From Rhyacichthys aspro (taxonomy: Eukaryota > Chordata > Actinopteri > Gobiiformes > Rhyacichthyidae), in contig CM072160.1 of NCBI GenBank assembly GCA_036850595.1, forward strand, positions 15,975,906 to 16,039,905: DNA of 64,000 nucleotides. Direction: 5' to 3'. Below, in pieces: positions 1 to 12,200 of this stretch; the first letter of the stretch is position 1; each line of letters begins with the position of its first letter. Under the pieces are notes generated by a model, which was not told the origin of the DNA, did no database searches, and saw only the letters and a list, made by a program, of their open reading frames with translations. The position numbers were made by a program, and so were the translations under genes.

Positions 1-139
1 GTCCCAAGTTAAAATGCTAGAAATAGATTCGGTAACAAGAGGAACTTGTTTGGAGACTTTCTTGGAATAGGAAATATATAAAAAAACATGTATAATTCTG
101 TGAAAATATTATGAATAGAAATCCAGCATTAGTCCGCAA

Positions 140-330
140 GTGGCCCTGGGCTCCGGGCTTTGCTCTTGGTGGGGGGTGGAGGAGTCTGGGAGCCCACCTC
201 ACCCCCCGCCGCCCCACTCGCTCCGGACCGGGGCCAGCCACAGGAATGTGAGCCGCTGTCAGGAAGCTGTAAAGTGCTGACGCGGAGGTCAGCGAACGTT
301 TACACACATGTGGCTTTACTTTCACAACTC
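140..330. promoter_or_regulatory. Candidate regulatory element, GC-rich block in pid1 upstream intron
   Basis: An abrupt GC- and CpG-rich block of about 190 bases sits inside AT-rich intron. It includes a C-rich run near 200-215 and a GGAATG (TEAD-like) motif near 243. It is not part of any repeat I recognise. A regulatory role is inference from composition and position only. Confidence 0.22.
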
Positions 331-2019
331 CATTTTGAGCTTTTTTGAGCATTTCTCCTTCATCTCCACCTTGTGTTTTTCTTGTCTTATCTTCCTCTTT
401 CCAGACACCCCACTTTAATTTATTAATGCTTTCTTGACATGAAGGCTCTCTGTGTTTTGCTACCACAGGTGCTGTTTAGACCTGTTTGCCAACAACCGCA
501 GAATAAGGGTTAAAAACTTAAATTAATTCAACAAAGATGTCATTAGATTTTAATGTTCTTCCACATCCAGAGACAAACTGATGTAGGACAATAATATAGT
601 CCTAAATTTTATGCCACGCAGCAGAAATTGGAAACAAAATGCCATTTCCTGAAGTTGATTGAGGACGCTCTCCTTGGCTTTACTTACGGACCAACAAGAA
701 GATTGATGTTCGCCTTCATTGGCAGGATTTACTGCTTTCATCGCCTGTAAATGTTCACCATCTGTTGCACAAATAACCTGGATGCTGTCGATCCAATGTG
801 AACTGTTTCAGGAATAACAAAAAGCAACACAGTTAGCTCGGTACTTGGACGTGGGTCATTTATGATGAGACAGATCTTTACGTCAGAGAAACACAAGTTG
901 TTGTCTTAGTCTGACTAAAACCAGACTTTTGAAATGTGTTAAAGTCTTTTCTTGGTCAAGCTACTGTACCAGAATGATGGGGTCTTTAGTTTTGCTGCTT
1001 ACTAGCTAACTTTTTGTCTTTTGTTTTGGTCTCTCTTGATTAACAAAAGAAAAATCTCCAACTTTTCTACTGGACTTTATGAGCAGACTAAATAGTTTGA
1101 TTTCCCCCATTCAGACAGACTGGGATCAGGGCTTTAGTTCAATAAAAATATCAAGCTATGAGTTTATGAGTTTAGCTGTGCTAAGCTGTGCATAAATGTA
1201 CTAACAGAGCTGGTTAACGTTGTTCCACTGTTCCCTAAAAAATTTAGAATGTTCAGCAAAGGACACCTATGAAGCAGCCACCAAAAGTGATGAAGCACGA
1301 TGTGTTGACAAAAAAAAAAAAGTTGGTTCTCCTGACAATAGTTCCTCTTTGTCGGTGTCTTCTTGTTTTCTTGCCTCTTAATTTTCCATTTTTCAGATGT
1401 TTGACATAAACAGCGTTAAGAAAGTTAGAGAGTTATTTACTCACTTAACTTCTTTACTGACTCAACATTCACATGTTGCTAGAGTTAAGATTTTTCCATT
1501 GTCTCTCATTTGATTTTGAGCCCTGCAAACCAAAAAATCTCTGGCCTAGATTAGCTTACAGAGCTGGTCTTATGAGAAACATCCCAAGGCTAATGCTAGG
1601 CTAATGAGAAACTCAGGAGAGAATGTAAACATCACATTTCTTGAATTTTTGAGTAACATCTAACCCCCAAACTGTATAAATCTGAGTCTACTGGCAGTTA
1701 AGAATGCAAGGGAAAGTCTCCTGCAAACTGATCCTCGATAGGTGAAAGTGATAAATATGTGTTCTTTTCTCCAATTATCCCAGAAGGGCTGTTTAGGATC
1801 AAAATAAAACATTATTCATATCAAAGCTTATTGCATTCATACAACATCCTTAATTCTCCAGAGCCTTTAGTTATACCCTGTCAAAGCTGCAGACTCATAA
1901 CAGGCCTTTTTCTGTCTCAGCTATCAAAGTCCTGATTTCATTAGTTCTGTTTTGTCTGGGCTGTTTTTGAGAAAGCCCAGAAATTCCACCGAGTACACGC
2001 TAGAGAGGGCCAGCTCGAG

Positions 2020-2190
2020 CATGTGGTACTGCTCAGCTTCAGGAAGCCCTGGCCGCGGACAGTCCTACGAGCCCACTCTCTCTTGTTTTGACGGAGCCTT
2101 AGAGGGCAGCGCTCTCTTCATCTCGCCTTCACATTCCTCACGGCGCAGAATAAACCTCGCACACCATCTCAATTTCAGTCCTCAGCTTTA
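2020..2190. promoter_or_regulatory. Candidate regulatory element in pid1 upstream intron
   Basis: This block is GC- and CpG-enriched compared with both flanks, repeat-free, and lies about 0.9 kb before the first visible pid1 exon. No splice donor with a PID1-like reading frame was seen in it. The call rests on composition alone. Confidence 0.2.
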
Positions 2191-3039
2191 ATTTTTTCAC
2201 CACTGTTATGTATTTGAACCTGATGAGTCTCATCATACGGACTCAGAAGAAAAACTCTCATTGCCATACTGTAGTACAGGTCACAATTTTACACTTTGAT
2301 GATGATATCTTTTATGTCATGTGGAGCACAACTTTTAAAGTTTGTGACTTGGGATTGAGATTTAATATAAAATGTTGACCTGTGTCTACTGTGACATACT
2401 GATATGGTAGTTACATAATAACAGTACAAGAAAGTTTGCAATGCTGAAAATCAATACAGATTGTTCTTATACACTATTAATATACAGTCTAATTGAATTT
2501 CTGTTTCATTGACCTTGCACATTAGCTTCCAGGCAGTCAAATTTGGTGACAGATCTTGTTTATCTATCCATCATAATATACATTCTTGTTCTACCTTACA
2601 AACCCAGTCCAACAGATCAAAACCTTTTGATTGTTTGTTCATTTACACATTTTTTGTAAACCATCAGTTGTTTTGGATGCTCAGTTTTTACAGTGTCCCA
2701 TGCTACATCTTTAATGCATTTAATACCTTGCTCATCAGTTCTGAATCCACTGGAAAGTCTCTCTCACAGCCTTCTCAGCAAGTAAACCCACACTTGCTCA
2801 TCATATTTTTAAATATGTCTATTGTAAGCTGGTTAGGAGGAAAAAGTGTGGTCTAGACCTCAATGCTGTATCTGTGTCATTAATGTACTTAACGTCATAC
2901 TTCTATTGGGCTTCACGCTCAAGACAGCGTCACAAAAAGAAATATCTATCTATGTGTACCCCATAATACCCAAGTAGGTAGGACTGGCTTTACACTTTGC
3001 CAATACATGTCCTTATTGTTTGTTTTCTTTGTCTGTCAG

Positions 3040-3186
3040 CACTTTCAGACTATGCTCAAGACCAAGTTAAATGTGCTGACGCTGAGGAAGGAGCCACTGC
3101 CCACGGTGATCTTTCACGAGCCCGAGGCCATCGAGTTGTGCTCCACCACGCCAATCGCAAAGAACCGAAGCCATGCTGGATACAAG
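3040..3186 (+). CDS. pid1: pid1 internal coding exon (N-terminal part of the protein)
   Basis: PID1 is a cytoplasmic adaptor with a phosphotyrosine-interaction (PTB/PID) domain. In mammals it is reported to bind the NPxY-bearing tail of LRP1 and to dampen insulin/PI3K-AKT signalling. The exon follows a pyrimidine-rich acceptor ending in cag at 3037-3039 and ends at AAG|GTACGA, with the donor at 3187, in phase 0. It reads HFQTMLKTKLNVLTLRKEPL and continues through FHEPEAIEL to HAGYK. From memory, mammalian PID1 also has HFQTMLK at this exon start and the same LNVLTL.KEPLP and VIFHEPEAIELC core. The ATG at 3052 is the conserved internal Met that can start a 45-residue segment here. Longer isoforms add residues from an upstream exon spliced in phase 0 before His; that exon was not found in the window. 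The assignment to pid1 is secure; which teleost paralogue this is, if there are two, cannot be decided from the sequence. Confidence 0.93.
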
Positions 3187-6100
3187 GTACGATCACATGA
3201 AGCAACTAATCCCTAAATCCAAGCTTGTCTTGGAACAGTAAATCCATAATAGCATTAATAGACCTCAAATGCACCGCTTTACTTTTGTTTTCTCCTCCTA
3301 AGTTTCCAATTACCACCCGCCAAGTTGACAGCTTTTTCTCTCTTAATTATACCCTTGACTAATTTTACTCGTTTTAATGTTTTACATGGGCGGCCATCTA
3401 GGTTCGTGAGTGTGGGTGGTTTTGTTTTCCCATCTCTCCATGGCTCTGCTAAGTGTCAGATGCAGTTTGATCCAATGAGCTGTGGTATTTCTATTCTCTC
3501 TTTCTTTGTCCTCACAACTGAAAACAAACAGTGCAACAGATTTAAATAGCAGCCACGCTCTGTTATTACTCATCGCACTTTAGACCAGCTTTGTGTATTT
3601 GACTGTCTGTGCCACAACAAGCAAGATGTCGGCGTTTGAGTAAACTGCAGGCTCCTGCGAATCATCATCGATGCATACATGGAATATGGTTGGTTTATTA
3701 GTTGAAACAAGCGTTTTGCACTGTAAACAACAAAAGCATTGCCAACTTTATCTGCAGAAAACTGAAACAAGATAAAAGATTTCAAAGAAAAAATTGAGGG
3801 AAAAAATATTTTAAGGATTGCCAAGAAACACACCAGGAACACTAAGTCCCAGGGCTTGTTGTTGGTAATTGTGCGGAGAAACAGAAACAGTGAATCACAG
3901 ATAAAATGTAACATGTAGCCAGTCACACATATTCACCCTGAGGTCAGAGTTTCCCCAGCCGGTTGAGAATTAGAAATGCTGAGACCACTTACATCAGCAC
4001 CAAAAGTCCAAAAGTTCCCAGACTTCACAAAGTGAACAGGAAGTGAAAGTCGGCAACAAAATGTAACGTGCAAGAGCGGAACGTTTTCTTCTGGAAAGTG
4101 ACAGAGAGAGAGAAAATTTGCTTATGCGTAAATGTTCAAAATGAAGTGAAAGTGTCAAGTTATTATTTAAGTTGTGGTTATCAAATCCCCCAGAACAAAT
4201 ATTTTGGAAATAAAATGCAAGACCATGTGTGTTTTACAATGCCTCACAGGTTTCAGCTGAAGAAGCAGGGAACATAGTGAGTGTTTTTAATTCTGCACTG
4301 TCAAGGCTTTCTTCCTATTATATGTTAGATATTACCATGTTGGCAAATTAATATTACTCATGCTGCAACTTTGTTTATTGCATTAATATGTATATAATTT
4401 TAATTTCTTACAAGGGCTGTGACGAGGTCTGAAGTTCGACACAAGTATCCACTTTGGAAACTGTGTAAAATAAATGGTTAGCTTCCTGAAATGTCTCAAT
4501 GTACAATGGCACCTTGGCCAGTTCAGAGGATTAATCTGTCTAATAAAGCCAAAGTGTCCAGTGCTGTAACTATGGTGCCATTGTAGTCGGGCTGCCTTCA
4601 TAACAGCTAAAACCTTTATTGTTATTTAATCCTATTATTTCTCGTGCTTTGTGTGCTGCCTTTCTGGGACACTTTTTCAATTCTTCTTTGTGATTTTTCC
4701 TTTTTTTTTTTTTTTTGCCTTCATTTCATATCCCATTCAGAAATCAGCACACTGATCTGGATCATGGCTCACTGTAGACACCAGGGATTAGCTGTTAGCC
4801 TTTAGCAACAAATATAGTATTTTCAGAGAGCTACAGAAGACAAGGCAAACAGGCCGTAATTTAGTAGGAGATGTACTTGATCGGTGGAATAGACAAGCTA
4901 GCTCTGACTGCTATAATAGCTAATCCTTGATGCTAAAGTCTTTATACATCTGGTGTGGTGAATATGACAAGGTAGAGACAGGCGTGTGGGGGGAATGGAC
5001 CAGCATCAGAATTACAGTGATAGTTGCTTTCCAGGGTTGATATGTAGCTAACATTGCTAACCTCATATGTTAAAGACTGATGAGCTTACACTTTCAATTT
5101 TCAGTGAGGTCTCTAATCAACATCTTTTCATAGGAACAGAAGTGATTAAAGTGCAGTCATCTTAAAAAATGCCAGTGCTATGATAAAGGATAAATATTGA
5201 TATGTAGCATGTAGCTGTAAAGTGTAATTCTTTCCAGTGATAGTGCACTCATTTCTCTTTCCAGTGTTACTGCCTATGCTAACCCTTGTTGCCATGGATA
5301 CTACTACAGTTATTCGGCAGAATACCAATCACATGAAAAAAAAAATCATCTGTCTGTTAGCTCCTTATATGCACGACTGTCTGCCTCTGCTGCTTGTGTA
5401 ACTTCCTGTCTGAGTCACTACCTGCCTGTCTGTGTATCTGTCTGCCCACCTGCTTCTGTAACTCTGCTTTATGCTTTAAAATGCCAGTGTTTTTATTCCA
5501 GACTTGAGTTTCAAGGAAAGAAAACACCAAAGAAGCAGTGCTCCTTTGTACTCTCTGCCATCTTTACTCCTTTGGCTTTAATATGTTAAAAACAAAACCA
5601 TTTATTATCCTCTTGGCATGTTTCATATTGCTCCCCTTTAGCTCCATATCCTCTTCTATTTTACCTCTCTTTCACTTTCTCAGCCCCCAGTTGTGCTGTC
5701 AGTTTTTCAGGCAGGCAGGAAGGCTGGCTGAGCGCTGCTGTGTCTCTGCCAAAGCTAACAGCTAGTGAGGATGAAAGGCCACCTCTCATTGCCCTGCTTG
5801 GCCTGCTGCTGTCAAAGCAGTCCACTCTACATCCATTGAGAAAATGTGTCTCTTTACAGCCCCGCCAGCTCCCCAGTCATGCTCCATAACAATGTTCAGA
5901 TTGTTCTTGATCTGGCTCACAGGTCTCCTAAACCTACCAATAGAAATCAGTGATAAAATACTACTTTAAAAGTATACCAAGTTGGTTTCTGCACATTTAC
6001 AAAAAAAAAAACCAACAAGCACCATGCCACATCATTGACTATATTTAATAACTCTTAGAAAAACAAAGGTTACCACAGGCACACATTTTTATAGCCTCTC

Positions 6101-6447
6101 TTGCATTGTGGTCTGTGAGGAAAGCTTGGAAGGTTGCTGTAATGTTCACCAGAGCAACAGTTTGCATTTTCATAATGTGAAAATGTCATGAAACATACAA
6201 CATGCACAACATACATAGATATAACACTCCTCTTTCCAAAAAGCCTTTCCCTCAACTCTTCCCAAAAGCCAACCTCCACAACAACATATTAAAAACAGTA
6301 AAACTACACCAATTTGCCAGCACAAAATACCAATACATTACACATTACATGAAACCCACAACATCTCATCTGACATTGCATGAATTACTTCAATAATTAC
6401 GCACTTTGCTTGCCTTTTCTCGTTTTATGTTTTTCTTTTTGTTCTGT

Positions 6448-6610
6448 CACAGTGTAAGAAAACATAAGTAGACACTTGACCAAGCAGCTAATAGGAGCAT
6501 CCCTTTTAAAAATAGGAGTGACCTTTCTCTACTCAGACATATGATTGGGCAGAGCTTCAGTTAACAGGGTGAAAATTCTCATCTTGATTTTAAAGCTGAG
6601 ATGAGGTCTT
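6448..6610. repeat. Copy 1 of an unnamed interspersed repeat (family R4)
   Basis: This copy aligns by eye with segments at 28940-29165, 36450-36640 and 53440-53672. Shared blocks, in order, are an AGCTAATRGGAGCATCCCTT-like block, an ATGTGATTGGCCAAAGCTT-like block and a final ATTCTCATCT. It is old and divergent, with small indels. No terminal repeats or protein domain were seen. Confidence 0.6.
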
Positions 6611-7280
6611 AAGGTCTCATTTTATCCACAGATCATGCTTACTACAATATACTATTAGATAAGTTCAGTTCTGATACTTGTGCTTTCCCATTAGCCCCTA
6701 CATAGAGACGTCAAACCAGAGACACGTGTGAATCACTCAGCGTGACATCACTGACACACTCGGCCCAGAGCAGGCTGGTCTTTATCTGATGTGGCAGCCT
6801 TTTTCACAGGCTTTTTGTCCCTGTCCTCTGTAGTCTGATGTCAGTCCGTGTCCTGGATGTACTGTCCCTTCTTTTCAGGGAACAGAACAAGCACAGTGAT
6901 GACATTTACATGACTTGTTGCAACCTCTAAGATGAGACAACCCGTGTGCACAGTTCACTGCAGAAAGTGTTCCGCTTTGTTTATTCACCGCATACTTTCT
7001 TACTTATCTTGCAGACATTAAAAGTGAATCTCCTTTGACTGTTTGAATGATGAGGTGTTGAGAGGCAGTTTGCACAGTGAATTAGGCTGCTGTCTTCACT
7101 GGCACTTGTGCTGAAGAGTGACAGACAGACTGGGCTGTGAACCAGGACTTCCTTAGATCCACCAACTAGTCTGAACTGTTTAAAGGATACACAGATACTA
7201 TGTCAGCCTTTTCATAGGGTCATTGTTTGGTTTATTTGGTTCAATATTGTAATTTTGACAAATGGCCTGGTTTAAATTAA

Positions 7281-7591
7281 GACTGCACAATGTGAGGATA
7301 ATATTTAATATGCAATAACTATGTTGAATATGGTGACCTTGTGATATAAGACAGGGAACGTTTGAAACATTGCCATATTACAAGTTGAATTGGATTAGAC
7401 AAATATGTCCAACCTCTACAAACTGCAGACTTTCACCTACTGTTTTTACTGTTATTTAAAGCTGTGGTTGGTCATTTATTTTGACATACAGGGTGCCAAA
7501 TGTCTGGTATTGCAATAAAATCATTGCTTTGCTATATAGATATTGCAGCTGTTGACATTGCAATAAGGACAATGATATAATGTGCAGCCTG
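7281..7591. mobile_element. MITE-like non-autonomous DNA element
   Basis: The two ends form an imperfect inverted repeat. The left end begins GACTGCACAATGTGAGGATA and the right end, read on the other strand, begins GGCTGCACATTATATCATTG. The interior is very AT-rich, with repeated GCAATA/TGATAT motifs. It resembles a common teleost non-autonomous element whose ends read CTGCACAAT and whose interior is full of CGATAT-type words. I could not define a target-site duplication. Confidence 0.5.
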
Positions 7592-8668
7592 AGTTAAAAC
7601 CTCAATGCTACTTAGATTCACAGTCTCTTTTTGTCAGACATATTTCAGGGTCTGACCCATTTATGCGGGCCATAATTAAGCTACAGCATCAGTGTGAAAG
7701 GTGATGCTTGCTTCAAACTGTAAATGTAATTGCCACTGCTGGTTATAGTGGGCTGCAGGAAGGATTTGTAGCTGTGAAGGCTTCTTTCATACAAACTAAG
7801 GCGCTCCTGTCCCGGCTCTGCATCGGAACACTCATAGACGCCTATGCACAGAACAAACAAGCAAACACACTGCACAGAAAAAAAAACACACCTCATCTAT
7901 ATCTGCATGCCGTGGCAAGCTGGGCCAGCTGTACTCTGCTGATTCAATATGTTTAGAGGAATGTTAACAGCCTCCTCAGGAATGCAGCATTCCCGAGCAG
8001 TAGATTTCCAATCATGTTGGGGGATCCAGACACAGGGGCCTCCACAAGGAGGAGGCTGGGATAACCTGCCTTTATGACGGAGACACAGAGACTTGGGCTT
8101 TACCTCACAACCTGTGGGATCATTTTTGGTTTACACTCACTATCTTAGAATCTATAATTTCCCCATAGTTAAAGAAAGACTTGTGGACAGAGTAATCTTT
8201 AATTAGAAAGGTTAGCATGTTTGGTTAGCCAGACCCTTTACAGTCTGATCCATTAATGCTTTATAATTTAGCAGCACTAGCTAGCAACAACTTTGTCTCT
8301 GTTATGCTTTCAGTATTCTTCTGCTGTAACTGACGGTGGCTAAGGCTCTATACTTTGTTTATACATATTTACAGCTTTAAGTGTACTTAAATAATTTCCT
8401 TACAATTAGCGGACAACGTTAACTTCTAACATCTGTTAATACATACTATATCTTATGTTAGGCATTAAAGTATACAGAAAAACTAAATTTTCACCAATGG
8501 CATAAGCTCTCACAGTGAGATCCCATGACATTTAGACCATACTTTTTTCGTGAAGCAACAAAACATGACATACTGAACATAATAACCCACAGATTGGGAG
8601 ATGAAGTGTTTTTTCAGCCACCTGTTTGTCCACGGACTAAAGTCTTCACCAAAACAACCACCGAACAA

Positions 8669-9214
8669 CTAAGTGTCACCGACTGTTTGTGCCTTCACAT
8701 CACAGTCTGTTCCTCGACTCCATCCAAATGGACCCGACTGCCTCCTTCCGCAACATCTTTTATCCATTTTACCACAGCCTCTCTCCGCTGGGACAGGTAT
8801 CTCCTCATTGAAGTCCCTCAGACCCTTCTTTCTTTTTGCTGATAGCGGAACCAGCTGTGTCTCCAGTAAAAGCAGCTGCTCCAACTCTACACGTCTCACG
8901 TACACACACAGCCGTAACTCTCCGAGCTGCGTACAGCAATATGCAAACAAAGGGACATTGTGTATTGGACTGCGGATGTTTGCTGTGTGTCCCACTGCGT
9001 ATCTTCCATCTTCTACATTTATGTACTTACTCTTGGCACGACTTTGTATTCCCCAAATAGTTTCTCTCAGTTCCTTTATGTCTCTATGCTCTTTTCTTTT
9101 TATAATTGTGGTTTTAGGTTTGAAATATTTTTGCGTTTTTATCACGAGAAGCAGAAACAGCTGTTTGGGGTACAGTGCATAAATAATGTAATAATTGCAA
9201 TGTTCTAAACACAT
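8669..9214. other. Unassigned segment open on both strands
   Basis: About 540 bases are free of stops in one frame on each strand: 181 codons on the - strand (8669-9214) and 169 on the + strand (8673-9182). The predicted proteins match no family I recognise, lack a clear domain, signal peptide or repeats, and no good splice sites frame them. The block is richer in CpG than the surrounding intron. It could be a decayed transposon piece, a regulatory island or chance. I do not call a gene here. Confidence 0.35.
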
Positions 9215-11989
9215 TAGTCACATTTCTATAAACATACTGTACTTTAATGAATTCCATGGGTTATGGAAGTGGTATAAATAAACTTTACTGCTATGGTTGC
9301 TGTTTGATGGCGTCTAATAGAGTCCTGGGACATGATGTCACACAACCTCAATTCAGGCCTTTGGCAGGACAGCTCCACATCTGCACATAGATCTATATTA
9401 AAAATATGTATGTATGTGTATCTGTACAGAAGCATTGAGCCCATTTCCACACAGTTTCCTATAGATTTGTAGTAACATGTTCTACTGATACTCCCTTTAT
9501 CTGAGAGAAATACAGAGCAAAAAGACAACTGATGTTAGCTTTTATCTAGTGGCAGGCGTCAAGAAATAGAACTGACATTCGACTGGTTCATTGTATTCTA
9601 GACAGATTAATTAGTAGATTAATTTCTACAGTCTAAATATAATATAGCCTACATGTTACACAAGGGCTCTATTTATAGCGGTAAAAATGAATCTAAACAG
9701 CCCTAAGTAAAATGAAAACCAAAAAGCACAAACACTGCTGACATAAAACTTTCTCTGATTGAAGAATGTTAGTTGTGCTTACCATTTGCAGAGTCACTAT
9801 GGACAGAGAGTTATTTAAATATTCATCTGTATAATTTCACTGGATATTTATTTCTAAAAACAGCACTTTTAAACATCATTTCAGGATTTCACAAGACCTC
9901 AGCTGATAAATCTAAGTCTAAATTCCTATAACTTGATGCTTATCATAGTGTGCCCCTTATCGTTTTATCTAAGGGTCTTATGGAGTGTCCTGACCTTCAT
10001 GTTCTGAGCTTCTGACTTCAAAGAGCTGCCTAGGAACGGGAGACAGAATAGAAAAGGACGATATATCCTAGGAAACCAAGAGCCGTAATGGTCGCCACAT
10101 GTCTCAGCACACATGCAAATGCTTAACCATGCTCCTCCCCTCATCTGTGCCGAACTCACAAACACGAACTGCGTTTCTCTTTCTGACTTTGTACAGTGCA
10201 GGTTTTGAGCTAATTGTTGTTCACTGAGTCGTCTTTAGTTATGTCTACTGCAGAAGGCCCACTTGTTCTTCACATCTACTATTTTCATCTGGTTGTTATC
10301 TTTCTACTTCAAAAAAAAAAAAAAGATGATGGGATACAGGTTTAAAAAGTACAGAAAGAGATGATAAAAATAGGAGTAAATGAATCAAAGGGATTCCGAA
10401 TAAAGGAAGAGAGACACATGGGAAGTTGAAACAAAGGGGAGGACTCTGTGGCTCTCTGGAATGATTTAAGCTGCCTTCCTAATGTACCAGAGCCAAGACG
10501 ACTGGTGAGCTCACTGTCAGAGGATCGGACAGCAGATGTGATCTGGTCTAAGAGGGCTGCACGCATTCAGCGCTTGTAACCAAAGCTCAATCACCAGAAA
10601 GTCTTGTGACACACAAATGCCACATTTGGTTTGATTCATGCGCTACACAAGGCTCACATCTGCACAGTTTGGCTTTGGGAGTCAGAGGGAATCATGTTTC
10701 TGTGCTGTCACTGAGTTCAACCTGCTCATGTCTTCGTCTACTGGATTTATAACCATTTCAATCCGTGTGCCTTCCATTGTACCCTTTATATTTTTACCTC
10801 TGTAAATCATCTGTAAATGATCATAACGCATTCATTATTACAGAAGTACGTACTATTTCCCTTTATCCATTCCTTCAACAGCACATACAACGTGTACACA
10901 TGCAAATTACAGTATGGCCTTTGCTCAATACAGTTATTATGGCTTCAACAGAAAGTGCTGAGCAGAAATTGAATTGCTGAACTGCTTTATGGTTTGGATA
11001 ATGGAATGTAAACAATTTTATGAGCAGATAATTCGCAACATTCGGAATTGAACCACTTGAAGAAGTTGCATCGCATTAATTGTTGAAGACAAGTACAACC
11101 AAAGCTCCAAACCACAGATTTGATGCTAAGTGACGTTAAATTTCCCCATATCCTCACGAAATTGACTGTACGGTATATAGTATAAAGTCATTTTTCATTG
11201 ACTGAAACTGATGTGTATTCATCTCCAAATGTGGTCAACTGCACACTCAGTTTCACCTGGAGTTAATGAATGAAACATTTAGGTTCCTCATACAGATGCT
11301 ATATTCACACACTGGCCTCATTTTTAAACCATAGCTGTGTAAATGGGATCAGTGTTGTCTCAGTCCTAAAGGAATCACAATCATTTAAATTAATAAACAT
11401 GCATAGTTTCAGAAAATTCAATCAGTTTAAGCTACATTTTTTTCATGAGGGTTATATAGTGTCATCATTTTCCAAAATCTCAGCGTTCCTACTTGTTTGG
11501 TATTCTGGCCTGTATTTATCTGTGCACATCTGGGTCATAGCAGCAGCTCATGTCAGAATGCTTTACTGTTAACTTCTACACATTTGCGACTGATCAGCCA
11601 TTTTTCATTTGAAATTCCCAGACACAGCCAAATGCACCTCTTCTCTCTTCGATTCTAACAAGAAGGCGATGTCAGACTGAATTATCCATTTGGGTCTTAA
11701 AGTTTTTCACCAGGCTGACGACTGGCGGATCATTTAACCAGGAACATTAACAGCATTGTTCACTTAATAGAGAGAGACAGGTAATGTAATGTGGATGTCA
11801 TATAAATCAGCATACTTTTAGTACTTATATTTCAACAATTAATCTGAAAACCAATGGTCTTTCTACACTCAGAAGCACGCAATCAGATGAGACAAAAGAA
11901 ATTTAAACAAGTAATTTAATATCAAAATAGGAGAGGCTGAAAACCCTATCATCATTTAGTGTTTCTTTTCAACATACAAAGAGCTCAAT

Positions 11990-12200
11990 GTGGAAGTTGG
12001 ATGTATCTTGGCGCGTACTTGGGATTTGCTGGCTGGCTGAGTAACTGACTGACTGCCTTTTGGCTGCGAGAGGGTGTCAGTGTGGTCGACTCGCAAACCG
12101 CCGTGCCTTAAGGCTGCTCCGGCAGACCTGTGGCACTGGGCTGAATGATGGATTCGGTGTAAAGGGCGACCGTCCCACCCCGCGGTCAGCACTAATGAAA
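11990..12200. promoter_or_regulatory. Candidate intronic regulatory element (CpG-rich block)
   Basis: A roughly 200-base CpG-rich block sits in the large pid1 intron, with GC-rich words near 12080-12180 against AT-rich flanks. A 78-codon frame on the - strand (11956-12192) has no recognisable similarity. A regulatory role is inference from composition. Confidence 0.2.

Larger units (their letters stand above)
1..3039. other. Upstream intronic sequence of pid1, no exon recognised
   Basis: The sequence before the first visible pid1 exon is presumed to be intron, because that exon begins with a splice acceptor. I looked for a first exon ending in phase 0 that could encode a PID1 N-terminus and found none. 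Two GC-rich blocks stand out against the AT-rich background: 140-300, with runs of C and G and CpGs, and about 2020-2190. They are listed separately as candidate regulatory elements. The open frames here lack coding character. Confidence 0.6.

Noticed and set aside
268..300. Similarity of AAGTGCTGACGCGGAGGTCA to part of the pid1 exon (AATGTGCTGACGCTGAGGAA)
   Set aside because: The match is short, there are no splice sites, and the reading frame is not maintained. It is likely chance.
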